DNA from: Lentzea cavernae
GTDB taxonomy: Bacteria > Actinomycetota > Actinomycetes > Mycobacteriales > Pseudonocardiaceae
Length of the DNA: 64,000 nucleotides
Assembly (NCBI RefSeq): GCF_014653695.1
Contig: NZ_BNAR01000007.1
Span: 248,001-312,000, forward strand
Reading direction: 5' to 3'
Shown: positions 1 to 8,910 of the stretch, piece by piece
How positions within the stretch are numbered: the first letter of the stretch is position 1
Layout: each line of letters opens with the position of its first letter
Notes under the pieces: generated by a model
Database searches by the model: none
Told to the model about the DNA's origin: nothing
Seen by the model: the letters and a program-made list of their open reading frames with translations, nothing else
Made by a program: the position numbers and the translations under genes

Positions 1-1302
1 GCCCTGCTTGAGCAGCTCGACCAGACGGGCACCGCGGTCCAGCTGGGCGCGCGACGCGGCGTCGAGGTCGGACGCGAACGCGGAGAAGGCCTCCAGCTCG
101 CGGAACTGCGACAGGTCGAGGCGCAGCGAGCCCGCGACCGACTTCATCGCCTTGATCTGCGCGGCACCACCGACGCGGGAGACCGAGATACCCACGTTGA
201 CGGCCGGGCGCACACCGGCGTTGAACAGGTCGGACTCGAGGAAGCACTGACCGTCGGTGATCGAGATGACGTTGGTCGGGATGTACGCCGACACGTCGTT
301 CGCCTTGGTCTCGATGATCGGGAGACCCGTCATCGAGCCGCCGCCCATCTCGTCCGACAGCTTCGCGCAACGCTCGAGGAGACGCGAGTGCAAGTAGAAG
401 ACGTCGCCGGGGTAGGCCTCGCGGCCCGGCGGGCGACGCAGCAGCAGCGAGATGGCGCGGTACGCCTCGGCCTGCTTGGTCAGGTCGTCGAAGATGATCA
501 GGACGTGCTTGCCCTGGTACATCCAGTGCTGGCCGATGGAAGAACCGGTGTACGGAGCCAGCCACTTGAAGCCCGCGGAGTCAGAAGCGGGGGCGGCGAC
601 GATCGTCGTGTACTCGAGCGCGCCCGCCTCCTCCAGCGCGGTCTTGACGCCCGCGATGGTGGAGCCCTTCTGGCCGATGGCGACGTAGACGCAGCGCACC
701 TGCTGCTTGGGGTCGCCCGACTCCCAGGCCTTCTTCTGGTTGATGATCGTGTCGATGCAGACCGCGGTCTTGCCGGTCTTGCGGTCACCGATGATCAGCT
801 GACGCTGACCGCGACCGATCGGGGTCATCGCGTCGATGGCCTTGATGCCGGTCTGCATCGGCTCGGACACCGGCTGGCGCTGCAGCACGGAAGCGGCCTG
901 CAGCTCGAGCGCGCGGTTGTCGTCGGCGACGATGTCACCGAGGCCGTCGATCGGCTGGCCCAGCGGGTTGACGACGCGACCGAGGAAGCCGTCGCCGACC
1001 GGCACGGACAGGACCTTGCCCGTCCGGCGGACTTCCTGGCCCTCTTCGATCTTGTCGTAGTCACCGAGGATGACCGCACCGATGTTGCGGACCTCGAGGT
1101 TCAGGGCGACGCCGAGGACGCCGCCGGGGAACTCGAGCAGCTCGTTGGTCATCGTGCCCGGAAGGCCTTCGACGATGGCGATGCCGTCGTAGGTCTCGGA
1201 GACGGTACCGACCTCTTCCCGGCTGACCTCCGGGGAGTAGCTCGAGACGTACTTCTCGATCGCACTGCGGATCTCGTCCGACGAGATCGTCAGCTCCGCC
1301 AT
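1..1302 (-). CDS. atpA: F1F0 ATP synthase subunit alpha (3' end beyond the window)
   Basis: Encodes the non-catalytic nucleotide-binding alpha subunit of the F1 head, which pairs with beta to make or hydrolyse ATP at the membrane. Reading in from an ATG at 1302, the protein begins [19 protein letters not shown] and contains the P-loop GDRKTGKT and the family segment [20 protein letters not shown]. About 434 residues are present; the family is about 540-550, so the C-terminal part lies left of position 1. It is the last visible gene of an atpI-B-E-F-H-A series and starts 46 bp after atpH ends. Identification is secure; only completeness is unknown. Confidence 0.97.
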   Translation of the reverse strand, partial: MAELTISSDEIRSAIEKYVSSYSPEVSREEVGTVSETYDGIAIVEGLPGTMTNELLEFPGGVLGVALNLEVRNIGAVILGDYDKIEEGQEVRRTGKVLSVPVGDGFLGRVVNPLGQPIDGLGDIVADDNRALELQAASVLQRQPVSEPMQTGIKAIDAMTPIGRGQRQLIIGDRKTGKTAVCIDTIINQKKAWESGDPKQQVRCVYVAIGQKGSTIAGVKTALEEAGALEYTTIVAAPASDSAGFKWLAPYTGSSIGQHWMYQGKHVLIIFDDLTKQAEAYRAISLLLRRPPGREAYPGDVFYLHSRLLERCAKLSDEMGGGSMTGLPIIETKANDVSAYIPTNVISITDGQCFLESDLFNAGVRPAVNVGISVSRVGGAAQIKAMKSVAGSLRLDLSQFRELEAFSAFASDLDAASRAQLDRGARLVELLKQG

Positions 1303-1348
1303 GTCGTTCCTGCTCTCACTTCTTCGTTCTTGGGAAAGGGCTCGGGGG

Positions 1349-2176
1349 CTAGCTGGCGAGATTGCGGCGCAGTGCCGCCAACCGGCCGGCGATGCTTCCG
1401 TCGATGATCTCGTCGCCGATCTTGATCGTGAGACCGCCGGCCAGAGCCGGGTCGACCTCGACGTGCAGAGCGATCGGGCGCGAGTAGATCGTGGTCAGCG
1501 TCGCGGTCAAGCGGTCGACCTGCTCGGCGGTCAGCTCCACCGCGGACTTCACGTGCGCGACGGAACGCTGACGGCGCTTGGCCGCCAGGTCGGCGAGCTC
1601 GGAGAGCCCGTCCGCCACGCGCACCCCGCGGGGGTGGCGGATCAGCTGGTCCACCAGCGTCTTGGTGACCGGGCTGACCTTGCCCTGGATCAGGGAGCCG
1701 ACCAGTGCGACCTTGCCGGCGACGTCACCGGCGGGGTCCGCCAGCAACAGCTCGAGCTCGTTCGAACCGGCCACGATGCGGCCGAGGCGGAACAGCTCGT
1801 CCTCGGTCGAGTCGAGCTGACCGTCACGCTCGGCGCGCACCAGCAGCGTGGTGCGGGCGAGCGACTCGACACCGTCGACGAGCTCGCGCGGGCTGGACCA
1901 GCGCGCGGTCACGACGGCGACCAGGATCTGCAGGGTCGCGTCGCTCACCTTGCCCGTGAACAGGCCGCGAGCCAGCTGCTCACGACCGCCGGCCTCCGAG
2001 GAGGCGTCGGCGAGCGAGCCGCGCAGCGTCCGCTGCTCGATCAGCAGGCCGAGCACGGCGAAGAGCTCCTCGCCGAGCTTGGCGAGGTCGTCCGTCGACG
2101 TGGTGGCGTCGGCCAGCTCCAGCAGCCGCAGTTCCGCGGCTGCCAGAGCTTCACGACTTGCGGCATGCAACGTCAT
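1349..2176 (-). CDS. atpH: F1F0 ATP synthase subunit delta
   Basis: Delta links the F1 head to the b-subunit stalk. The 275-residue product is longer than the roughly 180 residues of enteric delta. This matches the long actinobacterial form, in which extra N-terminal sequence precedes the OSCP-like domain. The C-terminal half carries the expected region around [20 protein letters not shown] and ends ALRRNLAS. It sits 9 bp downstream of atpF, so it is part of the atp operon. Unlike Mycobacterium, delta is not fused to a b subunit here. No anomaly is seen. Confidence 0.95.
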   Translation of the reverse strand: MTLHAASREALAAAELRLLELADATTSTDDLAKLGEELFAVLGLLIEQRTLRGSLADASSEAGGREQLARGLFTGKVSDATLQILVAVVTARWSSPRELVDGVESLARTTLLVRAERDGQLDSTEDELFRLGRIVAGSNELELLLADPAGDVAGKVALVGSLIQGKVSPVTKTLVDQLIRHPRGVRVADGLSELADLAAKRRQRSVAHVKSAVELTAEQVDRLTATLTTIYSRPIALHVEVDPALAGGLTIKIGDEIIDGSIAGRLAALRRNLAS

Positions 2177-2185
2177 CGGCTGCCT

Positions 2186-2734
2186 CTACTTGCCCGCGGG
2201 CGCCGCGACGGCGTCCAGCTCGTTGAGGAAGCGGTCGACGGTGCCACGGCGGCGGGCGTCGTCCTCGAGGGACTCGCCCACGACCTTGCTCGCCAGCTCG
2301 ACGGCGGTGCGACCGAGGTCGGCGCGCAGCTCCGCGACGATCTGGGCGCGCTGGGCGTCCAGCTGGTGCTGGCCCTGCGCGACGATGCGCGCGGACTCGG
2401 CCTGCGCCTGCTCACGCAGTTCCTCGACGATCTGCAGGCCTTCGGCCCGAGCGTCGTCGCGGATGCGCGCGGCCTCGGCGCGAGCCTCGGCCAGCTGCTC
2501 CTTGTACTGCTCGAGAGCACGCTGAGCCTCGGCCTGAGCCTGCTCCGCCTTCTCGATGCCACCCTCGATCTTGGCAGTCCGCTCCTCGTACAGCGCCTCG
2601 AAGCGCGGCGCCACGAACTTCTTGATGACGAAGAGGAGGAGCAGGAACGCGACGAGACCGAGGATGATCTCCGAGGTGTGCGGAATGACCGGGTTGACCG
2701 GACCCTCCGCAGCCAGGATGAGGGTGTCCATCAC
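2186..2734 (-). CDS. atpF: F1F0 ATP synthase subunit b
   Basis: Subunit b is the peripheral stalk that holds F1 to the membrane sector. The 182-residue protein has one N-terminal membrane helix (around residues 20-42, [20 protein letters not shown]). A long charged Ala/Glu/Gln-rich coiled coil follows, containing [20 protein letters not shown]. Length and layout are normal for the family. Its start lies 28 bp after atpE ends, and atpH follows after 9 bp. Confidence 0.96.
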   Translation of the reverse strand: MMDTLILAAEGPVNPVIPHTSEIILGLVAFLLLLFVIKKFVAPRFEALYEERTAKIEGGIEKAEQAQAEAQRALEQYKEQLAEARAEAARIRDDARAEGLQIVEELREQAQAESARIVAQGQHQLDAQRAQIVAELRADLGRTAVELASKVVGESLEDDARRRGTVDRFLNELDAVAAPAGK

Positions 2735-2762
2735 GGTTTCTCCTAACGCGATCTGGATTCGG

Positions 2763-3059
<297 letters not shown>

Positions 3060-3072
3060 TTAGTGCTGTTTC

Positions 3073-3849
3073 TCAGTGCTCTTCTGCCAGCGCCATGCCG
3101 ATGTAGCTGGCAGACAGCAGCGCGAAGATGTAGGCCTGCAGGCACATGATCAGTGCCTCCAGGAAGGTCAGCGCGATGGCGAAGGCGAAGGACACCGGCG
3201 CCACGATGACGGTGATCCCGCCGTTGAGCAGCAGGAACTCACCGGCCAGGGTGAAGACCAGCAGCAGGAGGTGACCCGCGAACATGGCAGCGAAAACTCG
3301 GATCGCCAGCGTGAGCGGGTTCAGGATGAACTTCTGGAAGAACTCGATCGGAATCAGCAGCGGGAGCACGAACCACGGCGCGCCCGGCGGAACCGTCTGG
3401 TGCTTCAAGTAACCCACGAAGCCGTGCCGCTTGAACCCGACGAAGTGGTACACCGGGTAAACGACGAGCAACGAAACGGCGAGCGGGAAGCCGATGTGAG
3501 ACATCGTGGGGAACTGCACGATCGGGATGAGCCCGAACAGGTTGTTCACCAGGATGAAGGTGAAGATCGTGAGCACCAGCGGGATGAAGGGCTTGAAGTC
3601 CTTCGCGCCGATCTGCTCCCGGGCGATGTTGTTGCGCCCGAAGTCGTAAAGCGACTCGGCGGCGAACTGGAACTTGCCGGGAACGACCTTCAGGTTGCGG
3701 GTCGCCACAATGAAGAAGACGGCGATGATCACGATCGACAGCACCAGCAGGACCATCGGCTTCGTGACCGAGCCGAAGATCGGCGGGAGGAAGAAGTCCT
3801 TCACGCCGGGAGCGACGAACTCACTCCCCGAAGCCAGCAACTTGGTCAC
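3073..3849 (-). CDS. atpB: F1F0 ATP synthase subunit a
   Basis: Subunit a forms the proton half-channels against the c-ring. The 258-residue hydrophobic protein has five or six membrane segments. The diagnostic penultimate-helix stretch FILNPLTLAIRVFAAMFAGH contains the essential arginine in LAIR. The last helix reads ALIMCLQAYIFALLSASYIG. It begins GTG or ATG near 3849, about 150 bp downstream of the atpI-like gene. That space has no gene and probably carries its translation signals. Identification is secure. Confidence 0.97.
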   Translation of the reverse strand: MTKLLASGSEFVAPGVKDFFLPPIFGSVTKPMVLLVLSIVIIAVFFIVATRNLKVVPGKFQFAAESLYDFGRNNIAREQIGAKDFKPFIPLVLTIFTFILVNNLFGLIPIVQFPTMSHIGFPLAVSLLVVYPVYHFVGFKRHGFVGYLKHQTVPPGAPWFVLPLLIPIEFFQKFILNPLTLAIRVFAAMFAGHLLLLVFTLAGEFLLLNGGITVIVAPVSFAFAIALTFLEALIMCLQAYIFALLSASYIGMALAEEH

Positions 3850-3997
3850 TGTGTTCCTTCCGGTTCTCCCGGCCGGCGTTCACTCCGCCGGGGGAATCGT
3901 CACGATCTGGACTTAACGTACCTTACGGTTCGCAAGCGACTACCAGAGGCACCCCTGCGATCGGGTGTCCCTGGTCACGCGGACCATATCAGCAGGT

Positions 3998-4444
3998 CTA
4001 AGCGCCGTCGGAGGCGGGGACCACCATCTGACTACGGCTCCGCTTGGAGGCTCTGGCCTCCAGGAACGACGTCACGAGGACGGTCGCCACCAGGGTGATT
4101 CCGAGTGCCTTGGGCTCGAGCCACGACTGGTTGCGCAGCAAGATCACCGCGAGTAGCAGCACGATCAGCTTGCCCATGAATCCACCGAGTGCGGCGACCA
4201 TCACGAACATCGGATCCAGTGCGGCGGTCTTGCGCATCAACAACAGCGTCGCGAGGCTCGAACCGATGGCGATCGCACCACCGATCAATGACCCGTAGAG
4301 ACCCGCGGTCCCCCAGATCACAGTTGACACGACGACACCGAGGACAAACGTGCCGAGCGCGGCCCACGCGGCCTCGCGGAACATTTCCCCGGCGAGTCGC
4401 TGGACGGTCAGCTCGTGCGTGACGGCCTTGTCCGCGTCGCTCAT
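3998..4444 (-). CDS. atpI: AtpI-like small membrane protein at the head of the atp genes
   Basis: A 148-residue protein with four predicted membrane helices (roughly residues 27-47, 51-70, 82-103 and 114-133), ending in a basic RASKRSRSQ tail. AtpI-type proteins precede atpB in many bacteria and help c-ring assembly or stability; the family is poorly conserved, so position and topology carry the call. I chose the ATG at 4444 (MSDADKAVTHEL) rather than an in-frame start at 4468. The shorter form begins with the usual hydrophilic leader; neither has a strong Shine-Dalgarno. Bacterial ATP synthase protein I is the best name. Confidence 0.75.
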   Translation of the reverse strand: MSDADKAVTHELTVQRLAGEMFREAAWAALGTFVLGVVVSTVIWGTAGLYGSLIGGAIAIGSSLATLLLMRKTAALDPMFVMVAALGGFMGKLIVLLLAVILLRNQSWLEPKALGITLVATVLVTSFLEARASKRSRSQMVVPASDGA

Positions 4445-4492
4445 GTCCCGAAGTGTAGGAAGCCGCATTACAGCGGCTGCGGGCAGCCCTCG

Positions 4493-5251
4493 TTAACGGC
4501 GGTTAAGCGGTCCCAAACAAGATGGTGGACCAATTTCCCGGCCACCGAGGATCTGCGCGTTGAGCTCGGCGAGCCTCCGGCCGGGCCGAACTCCCAGCTC
4601 ATCGGCGAACATCCGATGAACACCTCGATAGACTTCCAGCGCGTCCGCCGAACGTCCTCCGCGGTGCAACGCGAGCATCAGGAACTCGGCGAACCGTTCT
4701 CGCAGCGGATGCCGCCGAGTCAGCGCGCGGAGTTCGGGAACCAGTTCGCGGTGCGCACCCAGTTCGACCTCCAGCTCGATTCGGCGTTCCACCGCGGCGA
4801 GTCGCTCTTCGTCGATTCGATCGGCCTCGAACCTCATCGCCTCCGAGGTGATGTCGGCGAGCGCCGGACCGCGCCACAGCGACAGCGCCTCCCGGAGTTC
4901 ACCGAGCTCAGTCCGAGCATCGGTGACGCGGTGCGCGACCAACCGGCGAAACCTGTGCAGGTCGACCTGGTCCGCCTCCACGTCGATGCGATAGCCCGTA
5001 CTGCTGCGCACGATCGACGAACCGACGTGGCCCAGCGCGTGTCTCAAGCGAACGACGTACACCTGAAGGGTCGAGCTCGCCCGTGACGGGGGCTCGTCCC
5101 AGACGCGCTCGACCAAGTCGTTCTGGGACACCGGTCTTCCCGCGTGCAACAGGAGCGCGGCGAGCAGGGCGCGCAGCTTGGCCGCCTTGAGCGTCACCGC
5201 GCCGTCGTCGATCGAAAGCTCTCCGAGCAGACCGAACTCGCAGCTCTTCAC
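4493..5251 (-). CDS. SARP/AfsR-type transcriptional regulator with BTAD domain
   Basis: A 252-residue regulator of the Streptomyces antibiotic regulatory protein type. Residues about 5-90 form an OmpR-like winged helix (FGLLGELSIDDG, then STLQVYVVRLRHALG). Residues about 97-240 form the bacterial transcriptional activation domain (VDLHRFRRLV, ending ELGVRPGRRLAEL). It has no NB-ARC or TPR part, so it is a minimal SARP. The GTG at 5251 follows a GGGGGAA ribosome site. The gene lies only 48 bp before atpI on the same strand, an odd place for a SARP; read-through into the atp genes is possible. No biosynthetic cluster is visible nearby, so its target is unknown. Confidence 0.85.
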   Translation of the reverse strand: MKSCEFGLLGELSIDDGAVTLKAAKLRALLAALLLHAGRPVSQNDLVERVWDEPPSRASSTLQVYVVRLRHALGHVGSSIVRSSTGYRIDVEADQVDLHRFRRLVAHRVTDARTELGELREALSLWRGPALADITSEAMRFEADRIDEERLAAVERRIELEVELGAHRELVPELRALTRRHPLRERFAEFLMLALHRGGRSADALEVYRGVHRMFADELGVRPGRRLAELNAQILGGREIGPPSCLGPLNRR

Positions 5252-5375
5252 AGCTGTTCCCCCCAGACTGTCAACCGCCAGGGACGCTACTCCGTTCGCC
5301 TACTTCTCATGTAGGTGAAATGGCGCAACGCATGGTTAGGGTCAGCCCAGTTGGCAACCACCGTTGGGGGATCCG

Positions 5376-5762
5376 ATGAGCAAAGTTCGCACCGCTTCCG
5401 TCGCACTGGCAGCCACCACGGCAGCCCTGTTGGCGGCCTCGCCAGTCGCGCACGCGGACGAGAGCGGCATCAACGGAAGCGTCGCCGTGACCGCCGCGGG
5501 CAGTGGCGGCCACGTCAGGCAGGTCTGGGTCAAGACCAGCTCGATCGGCCCGTACATCGCGTTCACCGGGTTCTACCGGCTGTTCGGCCCGGACTACAAC
5601 GTGACGTCGGAGACTCGCAAATGGGGCCAGAACAGCCTCTACTACCACGATGTCAACCGCGACTACGCGAACGGGCAGAAGCACTGCGCCGAAGGGTGGC
5701 GGCAGACGGACGACGGTTCGTTCGAGCTGATCGGGCGCCCCTGCGTGGAGAACCCGATCTGA
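5376..5762 (+). CDS. Small secreted protein of unknown function
   Basis: The product starts MSKVRTASVALAATTAALLA and has a Sec-type signal peptide with a likely cut after AHA (about residue 27), leaving a roughly 100-residue mature protein. The mature part is polar, rich in Trp, Tyr and Asn, with two cysteines (QKHCAEGW and RPCVEN) that could pair after export. The ATG at 5376 is preferred over an in-frame TTG at 5364 because a GGGGG ribosome site lies 4 bases upstream. It is divergent from the SARP gene and converges on wecA with only 5 bp between stops. I do not recognise a family. Confidence 0.7.
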   Translation: MSKVRTASVALAATTAALLAASPVAHADESGINGSVAVTAAGSGGHVRQVWVKTSSIGPYIAFTGFYRLFGPDYNVTSETRKWGQNSLYYHDVNRDYANGQKHCAEGWRQTDDGSFELIGRPCVENPI

Positions 5763-5767
5763 CCTCG

Positions 5768-6910
5768 TCAGGACTTGCTGCGGGCGTCCCTGAGCCGCGG
5801 GATCACCGAGACCACGAACGTCACAATCAGCCCGATGACGAAGCACGTGGCCACGATGATCGGGTCGAACAGCGTGAGAGCGACGGCGCCGAACGCCAGG
5901 ACGCCGGCCCACAAGTAGATGAGCAGCACGGCGCGGCGCTGCGAGTGCCCGATCTCCAGCAACCGGTGGTGCAGGTGCATCTTGTCCGGGGAGAACGGGC
6001 TCTCGCCGCGGCGCGTGCGGCGGATGATCGCCATCAGCAGGTCGAGCAGCGGCACGAACAGCACGGCGGCGACCACGATCAGCGGCGAGAGCAGACCGAG
6101 CAGGTCGGCCGCGCTGCCGGTGGCCTGGTTGATCTTGCCGGACGCGCTGGTGGTGGCGGCGGCGAGCATGAGGCCGATGAGCATGGAGCCCGAGTCGCCC
6201 ATGAAGATGCGCGCGGGGTTGAAGTTGTGCGGCAGGAAGCCGAGGCACGCGCCCGCCAGCACGGCGGCGATCAGGGCGGGCGGGTAGGCCTCGACGGCGC
6301 CCTGGCGTTCGACGAGCAGGCCGATCGAGAACACGGCCGTGGCCGCGGCGGCGATGAGGCCGATGCCGGCGGCGAGTCCGTCGAGGCCGTCGACGAAGTT
6401 CATCGCGTTGATCATCGTGACGGCGAGCAGCACCGTCAGCAGCGCGCCCTGGTTCTGGTCGAGGGAGATGGTCGCGCCGCCGTCCCACGGCACCCACGCG
6501 ATCATCCACTGGAGACCGAACAGCACGAGGATGCCCGCCGCCGTGACCTGGCCGGCGAGCTTGGTGAGCGAGTCGAGTTCGAACCTGTCGTCGATCGCGC
6601 CCACGAGCACGATGACGCCGCCCGCGACGATGACGCCCCACGGGTCGTTGGAGAAGTCGAACGCCGCCCGCAGCACCGGCAACTGGTGCGCCACGAACAT
6701 GCCGCACAGCACGCCGCCGTAGATGGCGACACCACCCATGCGCGGCATCGGCTGCACGTGCACGTCTCGTTGCCGCGGGTAAGCCACCGCTCCGAGCCGG
6801 AACGCCAACGCGCGCACCAGTCCCACGAGCAGGAACGTCACCACGGCAGCGATCAACGCGACGAGCAGGTACTCGCGCACGGGAAGGACGAACGAGGATG
6901 CGGGCCCCAC
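5768..6910 (-). CDS. wecA: Undecaprenyl-phosphate GlcNAc-1-phosphate transferase (MraY/WecA family)
   Basis: A polytopic membrane enzyme of about 380 residues and some eleven helices. Family knowledge: it moves a sugar-1-phosphate from a UDP-sugar to the polyprenyl phosphate carrier, the first step of arabinogalactan linker or teichoic acid type polymers. Visible family motifs are the Asp pair in MNFVDGLDGLAAG, FMGDSGSM, and the cytoplasmic HLHHRLL segment. The start is uncertain: a GTG at 6910 has GGTAGG just upstream, while a TTG at 6925 would add five residues. Position between sua5 and atpI is the conserved actinobacterial order (the mycobacterial homologue is often called rfe). Confidence 0.92.
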   Translation of the reverse strand: MGPASSFVLPVREYLLVALIAAVVTFLLVGLVRALAFRLGAVAYPRQRDVHVQPMPRMGGVAIYGGVLCGMFVAHQLPVLRAAFDFSNDPWGVIVAGGVIVLVGAIDDRFELDSLTKLAGQVTAAGILVLFGLQWMIAWVPWDGGATISLDQNQGALLTVLLAVTMINAMNFVDGLDGLAAGIGLIAAAATAVFSIGLLVERQGAVEAYPPALIAAVLAGACLGFLPHNFNPARIFMGDSGSMLIGLMLAAATTSASGKINQATGSAADLLGLLSPLIVVAAVLFVPLLDLLMAIIRRTRRGESPFSPDKMHLHHRLLEIGHSQRRAVLLIYLWAGVLAFGAVALTLFDPIIVATCFVIGLIVTFVVSVIPRLRDARSKS

Positions 6911-6991
6911 GGGCCTACCAATCAATCGGGGGTGTTCGGGGTGCTCGCCACGGTACTCGCGGCGACCATGATCAATTGTGGCAGCAGCTCA

Positions 6992-7642
6992 CTACCGTGC
7001 GACCTCGACCTCGACGCCCAGCACCTCGTTGACCTCTTCCCTGCTGACCGCACCCTCGCGCAGGATCAGCGCGTCGGGCCCGGTGAGGTCAACGATGGTC
7101 GACGCGATGTTCTCACCGCTCAGCCCACCGTCGAGGTACACGGGCACGGCGTCGCCGAGCTGGTCACGAGCCTCCTGCGCACTGGACGCCGGCGCGTGCC
7201 CGGTCCTGTTGGCGCTGGACACGGCCATCGGCCCGACGTCCCGGAGGAGCTCCAGCGCCACGGGGTGCAACGGCATCCGCAACATCACCGTGCCGCGCGT
7301 CTGCCCCAGGTCCCAGGCCAGACTGGGCGCGTGGGGCAGCACGATGCTCAGCCCACCGGGCCAGAAGGCCTCGATGAGCGCCCGAGCCTGCCGCGGCACG
7401 CTGAGAACCAGCCCGTCGATGGTGGTCCAGGACCCGACCAGCACGGGCACGGGCATGTCGGGCCCGCGCCCCTTGGCGTCGAGAAGACTCCGGACAGCTT
7501 CGGCGTCGAAGGCGTCGCAGCCGATCCCGTAGACGGTGTCGGTGGGCAGGACGACGAGGCGTCCGCTCCGCACCGCGCCGGCGGCAGCGGCGAGACCTGC
7601 CGCGCGGTTGTCCGGTTCGCTGCAGTCGTAGACCGTGCTCAC
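6992..7642 (-). CDS. sua5: L-threonylcarbamoyladenylate synthase (Sua5/YrdC family)
   Basis: Makes threonylcarbamoyl-AMP from threonine, bicarbonate and ATP, the donor for the t6A37 modification of ANN-decoding tRNAs. The 216-residue protein is a single YrdC domain with LPTDTVYGIGCDAF, GPDMPVPVLV, TVMLRMPLHP and SSANRTGHAP. The C-terminal Sua5 domain is absent, as is usual in actinobacteria. A GTG start at 7642 (MSTVYDCSEPDN) is used. In related genomes prmC normally lies directly upstream; here about 10.9 kb of other DNA separates the two. Confidence 0.95.
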   Translation of the reverse strand: MSTVYDCSEPDNRAAGLAAAAGAVRSGRLVVLPTDTVYGIGCDAFDAEAVRSLLDAKGRGPDMPVPVLVGSWTTIDGLVLSVPRQARALIEAFWPGGLSIVLPHAPSLAWDLGQTRGTVMLRMPLHPVALELLRDVGPMAVSSANRTGHAPASSAQEARDQLGDAVPVYLDGGLSGENIASTIVDLTGPDALILREGAVSREEVNEVLGVEVEVAR

Positions 7643-7907
7643 CTCGGTGAGCCTAGCCAGCCTCCTCGACAGGGTGACGCAGAGCCTGCCTTCTCACCGT
7701 CCACCGGAACCACCGGGGCGGCGTCGGTCCGGGGGTGGTCTGATGCGGGACCTGCGTCTTTGTTCTCACTTGACGCCTCTGACGGCCCTCCGACCAGGCA
7801 CAGTTTCAGCTCAAACGGGTTAAGTAGTTCAACGCATCCCCCAAACGGACGCGCAACTGTAAGGTCATGGGTCGACCACAGAGCGCAATGGGGGAGGTCG
7901 AGCTTCT

Positions 7908-8357
7908 GTGTCCGAGGAAGTGGTGACGAGCGGCAAGGCCGGCAGCTTCGCCGACAGAGCGTCCGGGGGCGCGTGGGACGGCATCTTCGGCAGCGGCTTG
8001 AGCGCCATCATGAACGCCGGCAAAGCCGTAGCGGTGGCCGTGGAGACGCAGCAACTGTCCGTCGACCCGCAACTGGTCGACGCCATGATCAAGAAACTGA
8101 CTGAGATGGGCGACGTTCTCGAAAAGGTCTCGAGGGGCGCCCAGGACCTCAGCATGGACACCAAGCTCGGTGGCGGTTACGCCGAATCGATCAGCCAGAA
8201 CAACAGGACCTTCGGCACGGCCGCACAGCAGACGCTCAGAGACCTCGCGAAGGCCATTCAGGACCTGAAGACGCAGATCGAGAAGAGCCGCGCGTCCTAC
8301 AAGGCCGTTGACCAGGCCAGTTCCGACTCACTCAAGAAACTTGACGGGAAGCAATGA
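7908..8357 (+). CDS. Alpha-helical type VII secretion-associated protein
   Basis: A 149-residue, mostly helical protein with no signal peptide. Residues about 55-145 read as a long helical hairpin (VDPQLVDAMIKKLTEMGDVL, then RTFGTAAQQTLRDLAKAIQD). The central motif TKLGGGYAESIS resembles proteins that precede DUF3558 and PPE-like genes in Pseudonocardiaceae ESX clusters. The GTG at 7908 follows GGGGGAGG with good spacing. It opens a tightly coupled operon: its stop overlaps the next start by 4 bp. It may be a WXG100-like substrate or a chaperone. The family resemblance is from memory, not a search. Confidence 0.65.
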   Translation: MSEEVVTSGKAGSFADRASGGAWDGIFGSGLSAIMNAGKAVAVAVETQQLSVDPQLVDAMIKKLTEMGDVLEKVSRGAQDLSMDTKLGGGYAESISQNNRTFGTAAQQTLRDLAKAIQDLKTQIEKSRASYKAVDQASSDSLKKLDGKQ

Positions 8358-8890
8358 AACGCATCCTCATCGCCACGACGATCGGCCTGGCCGTGCTCAC
8401 CGCTGGATGCACCGGCACCACGGGCAACGCCAACCCGACGTCGACCGGTGGCGATCCAACTCCCACCAGCAGCTCTGAATCGAACTCCGGTCTGGGAGCG
8501 CTCAAGCCGTGCGACCTGCTGACCGAAGCGGAGGTCGCAAGTCTCGGCCTCACGTATCCGGGGGTGGCCGAGCAGATCGCCAGTTCTGACGGCTGCGACT
8601 GGAGCAAGAGCGGTGCCGGCGGCATCCGTGCGGGCATCCGCACGAACGCCGGCGTCAAGGACCTGAGCCTCGACGGCGAGAAGATCTCGGACATCAAGGT
8701 CGGCAAGTACGACGCGAAGAAGGTCGAGGCCGCGGACCGGGCCAAGCACCTCTGCACGATCGCGATCTCGGTGAGCGAGTCGTCCTCCATCGTGGTGATC
8801 GGCAGCAGTGGTCTCACCTCGGACGACACCGCCGCCGCCTGCGAGCGGTCGTCGAAGGCCGCCGAACTGATCGCACCGAAACTGCCTTAA
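8354..8890 (+). CDS. DUF3558 lipoprotein
   Basis: A 178-residue lipoprotein. The signal MKRILIATTIGLAVLTAGC ends in a lipobox, LTAG-C, with Cys19 the lipidated residue. A Ser/Thr/Asn-rich linker follows. Then comes the DUF3558 domain, opening with KPCDLLTEAEVASLGL and closing with a Cys (AAACERSSKAAELIAPKLP); a disulfide across the domain is likely. DUF3558 proteins are common extracytoplasmic actinobacterial proteins that often sit beside ESX-type genes; their job is unknown. The start overlaps the upstream stop by 4 bp and the next gene starts 20 bp after. A truncated paralogue lies at 13422. Confidence 0.9.
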   Translation: MKRILIATTIGLAVLTAGCTGTTGNANPTSTGGDPTPTSSSESNSGLGALKPCDLLTEAEVASLGLTYPGVAEQIASSDGCDWSKSGAGGIRAGIRTNAGVKDLSLDGEKISDIKVGKYDAKKVEAADRAKHLCTIAISVSESSSIVVIGSSGLTSDDTAAACERSSKAAELIAPKLP

Positions 8891-8910
8891 CGCCACCAGA
8901 GGGGGATCTC

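Noticed and set aside
5315..8104. 929-codon open frame on the plus strand
   Set aside because: Runs through the secreted-protein gene, wecA and sua5 in a non-coding frame; the product is Arg/His/Asp-rich without motifs.
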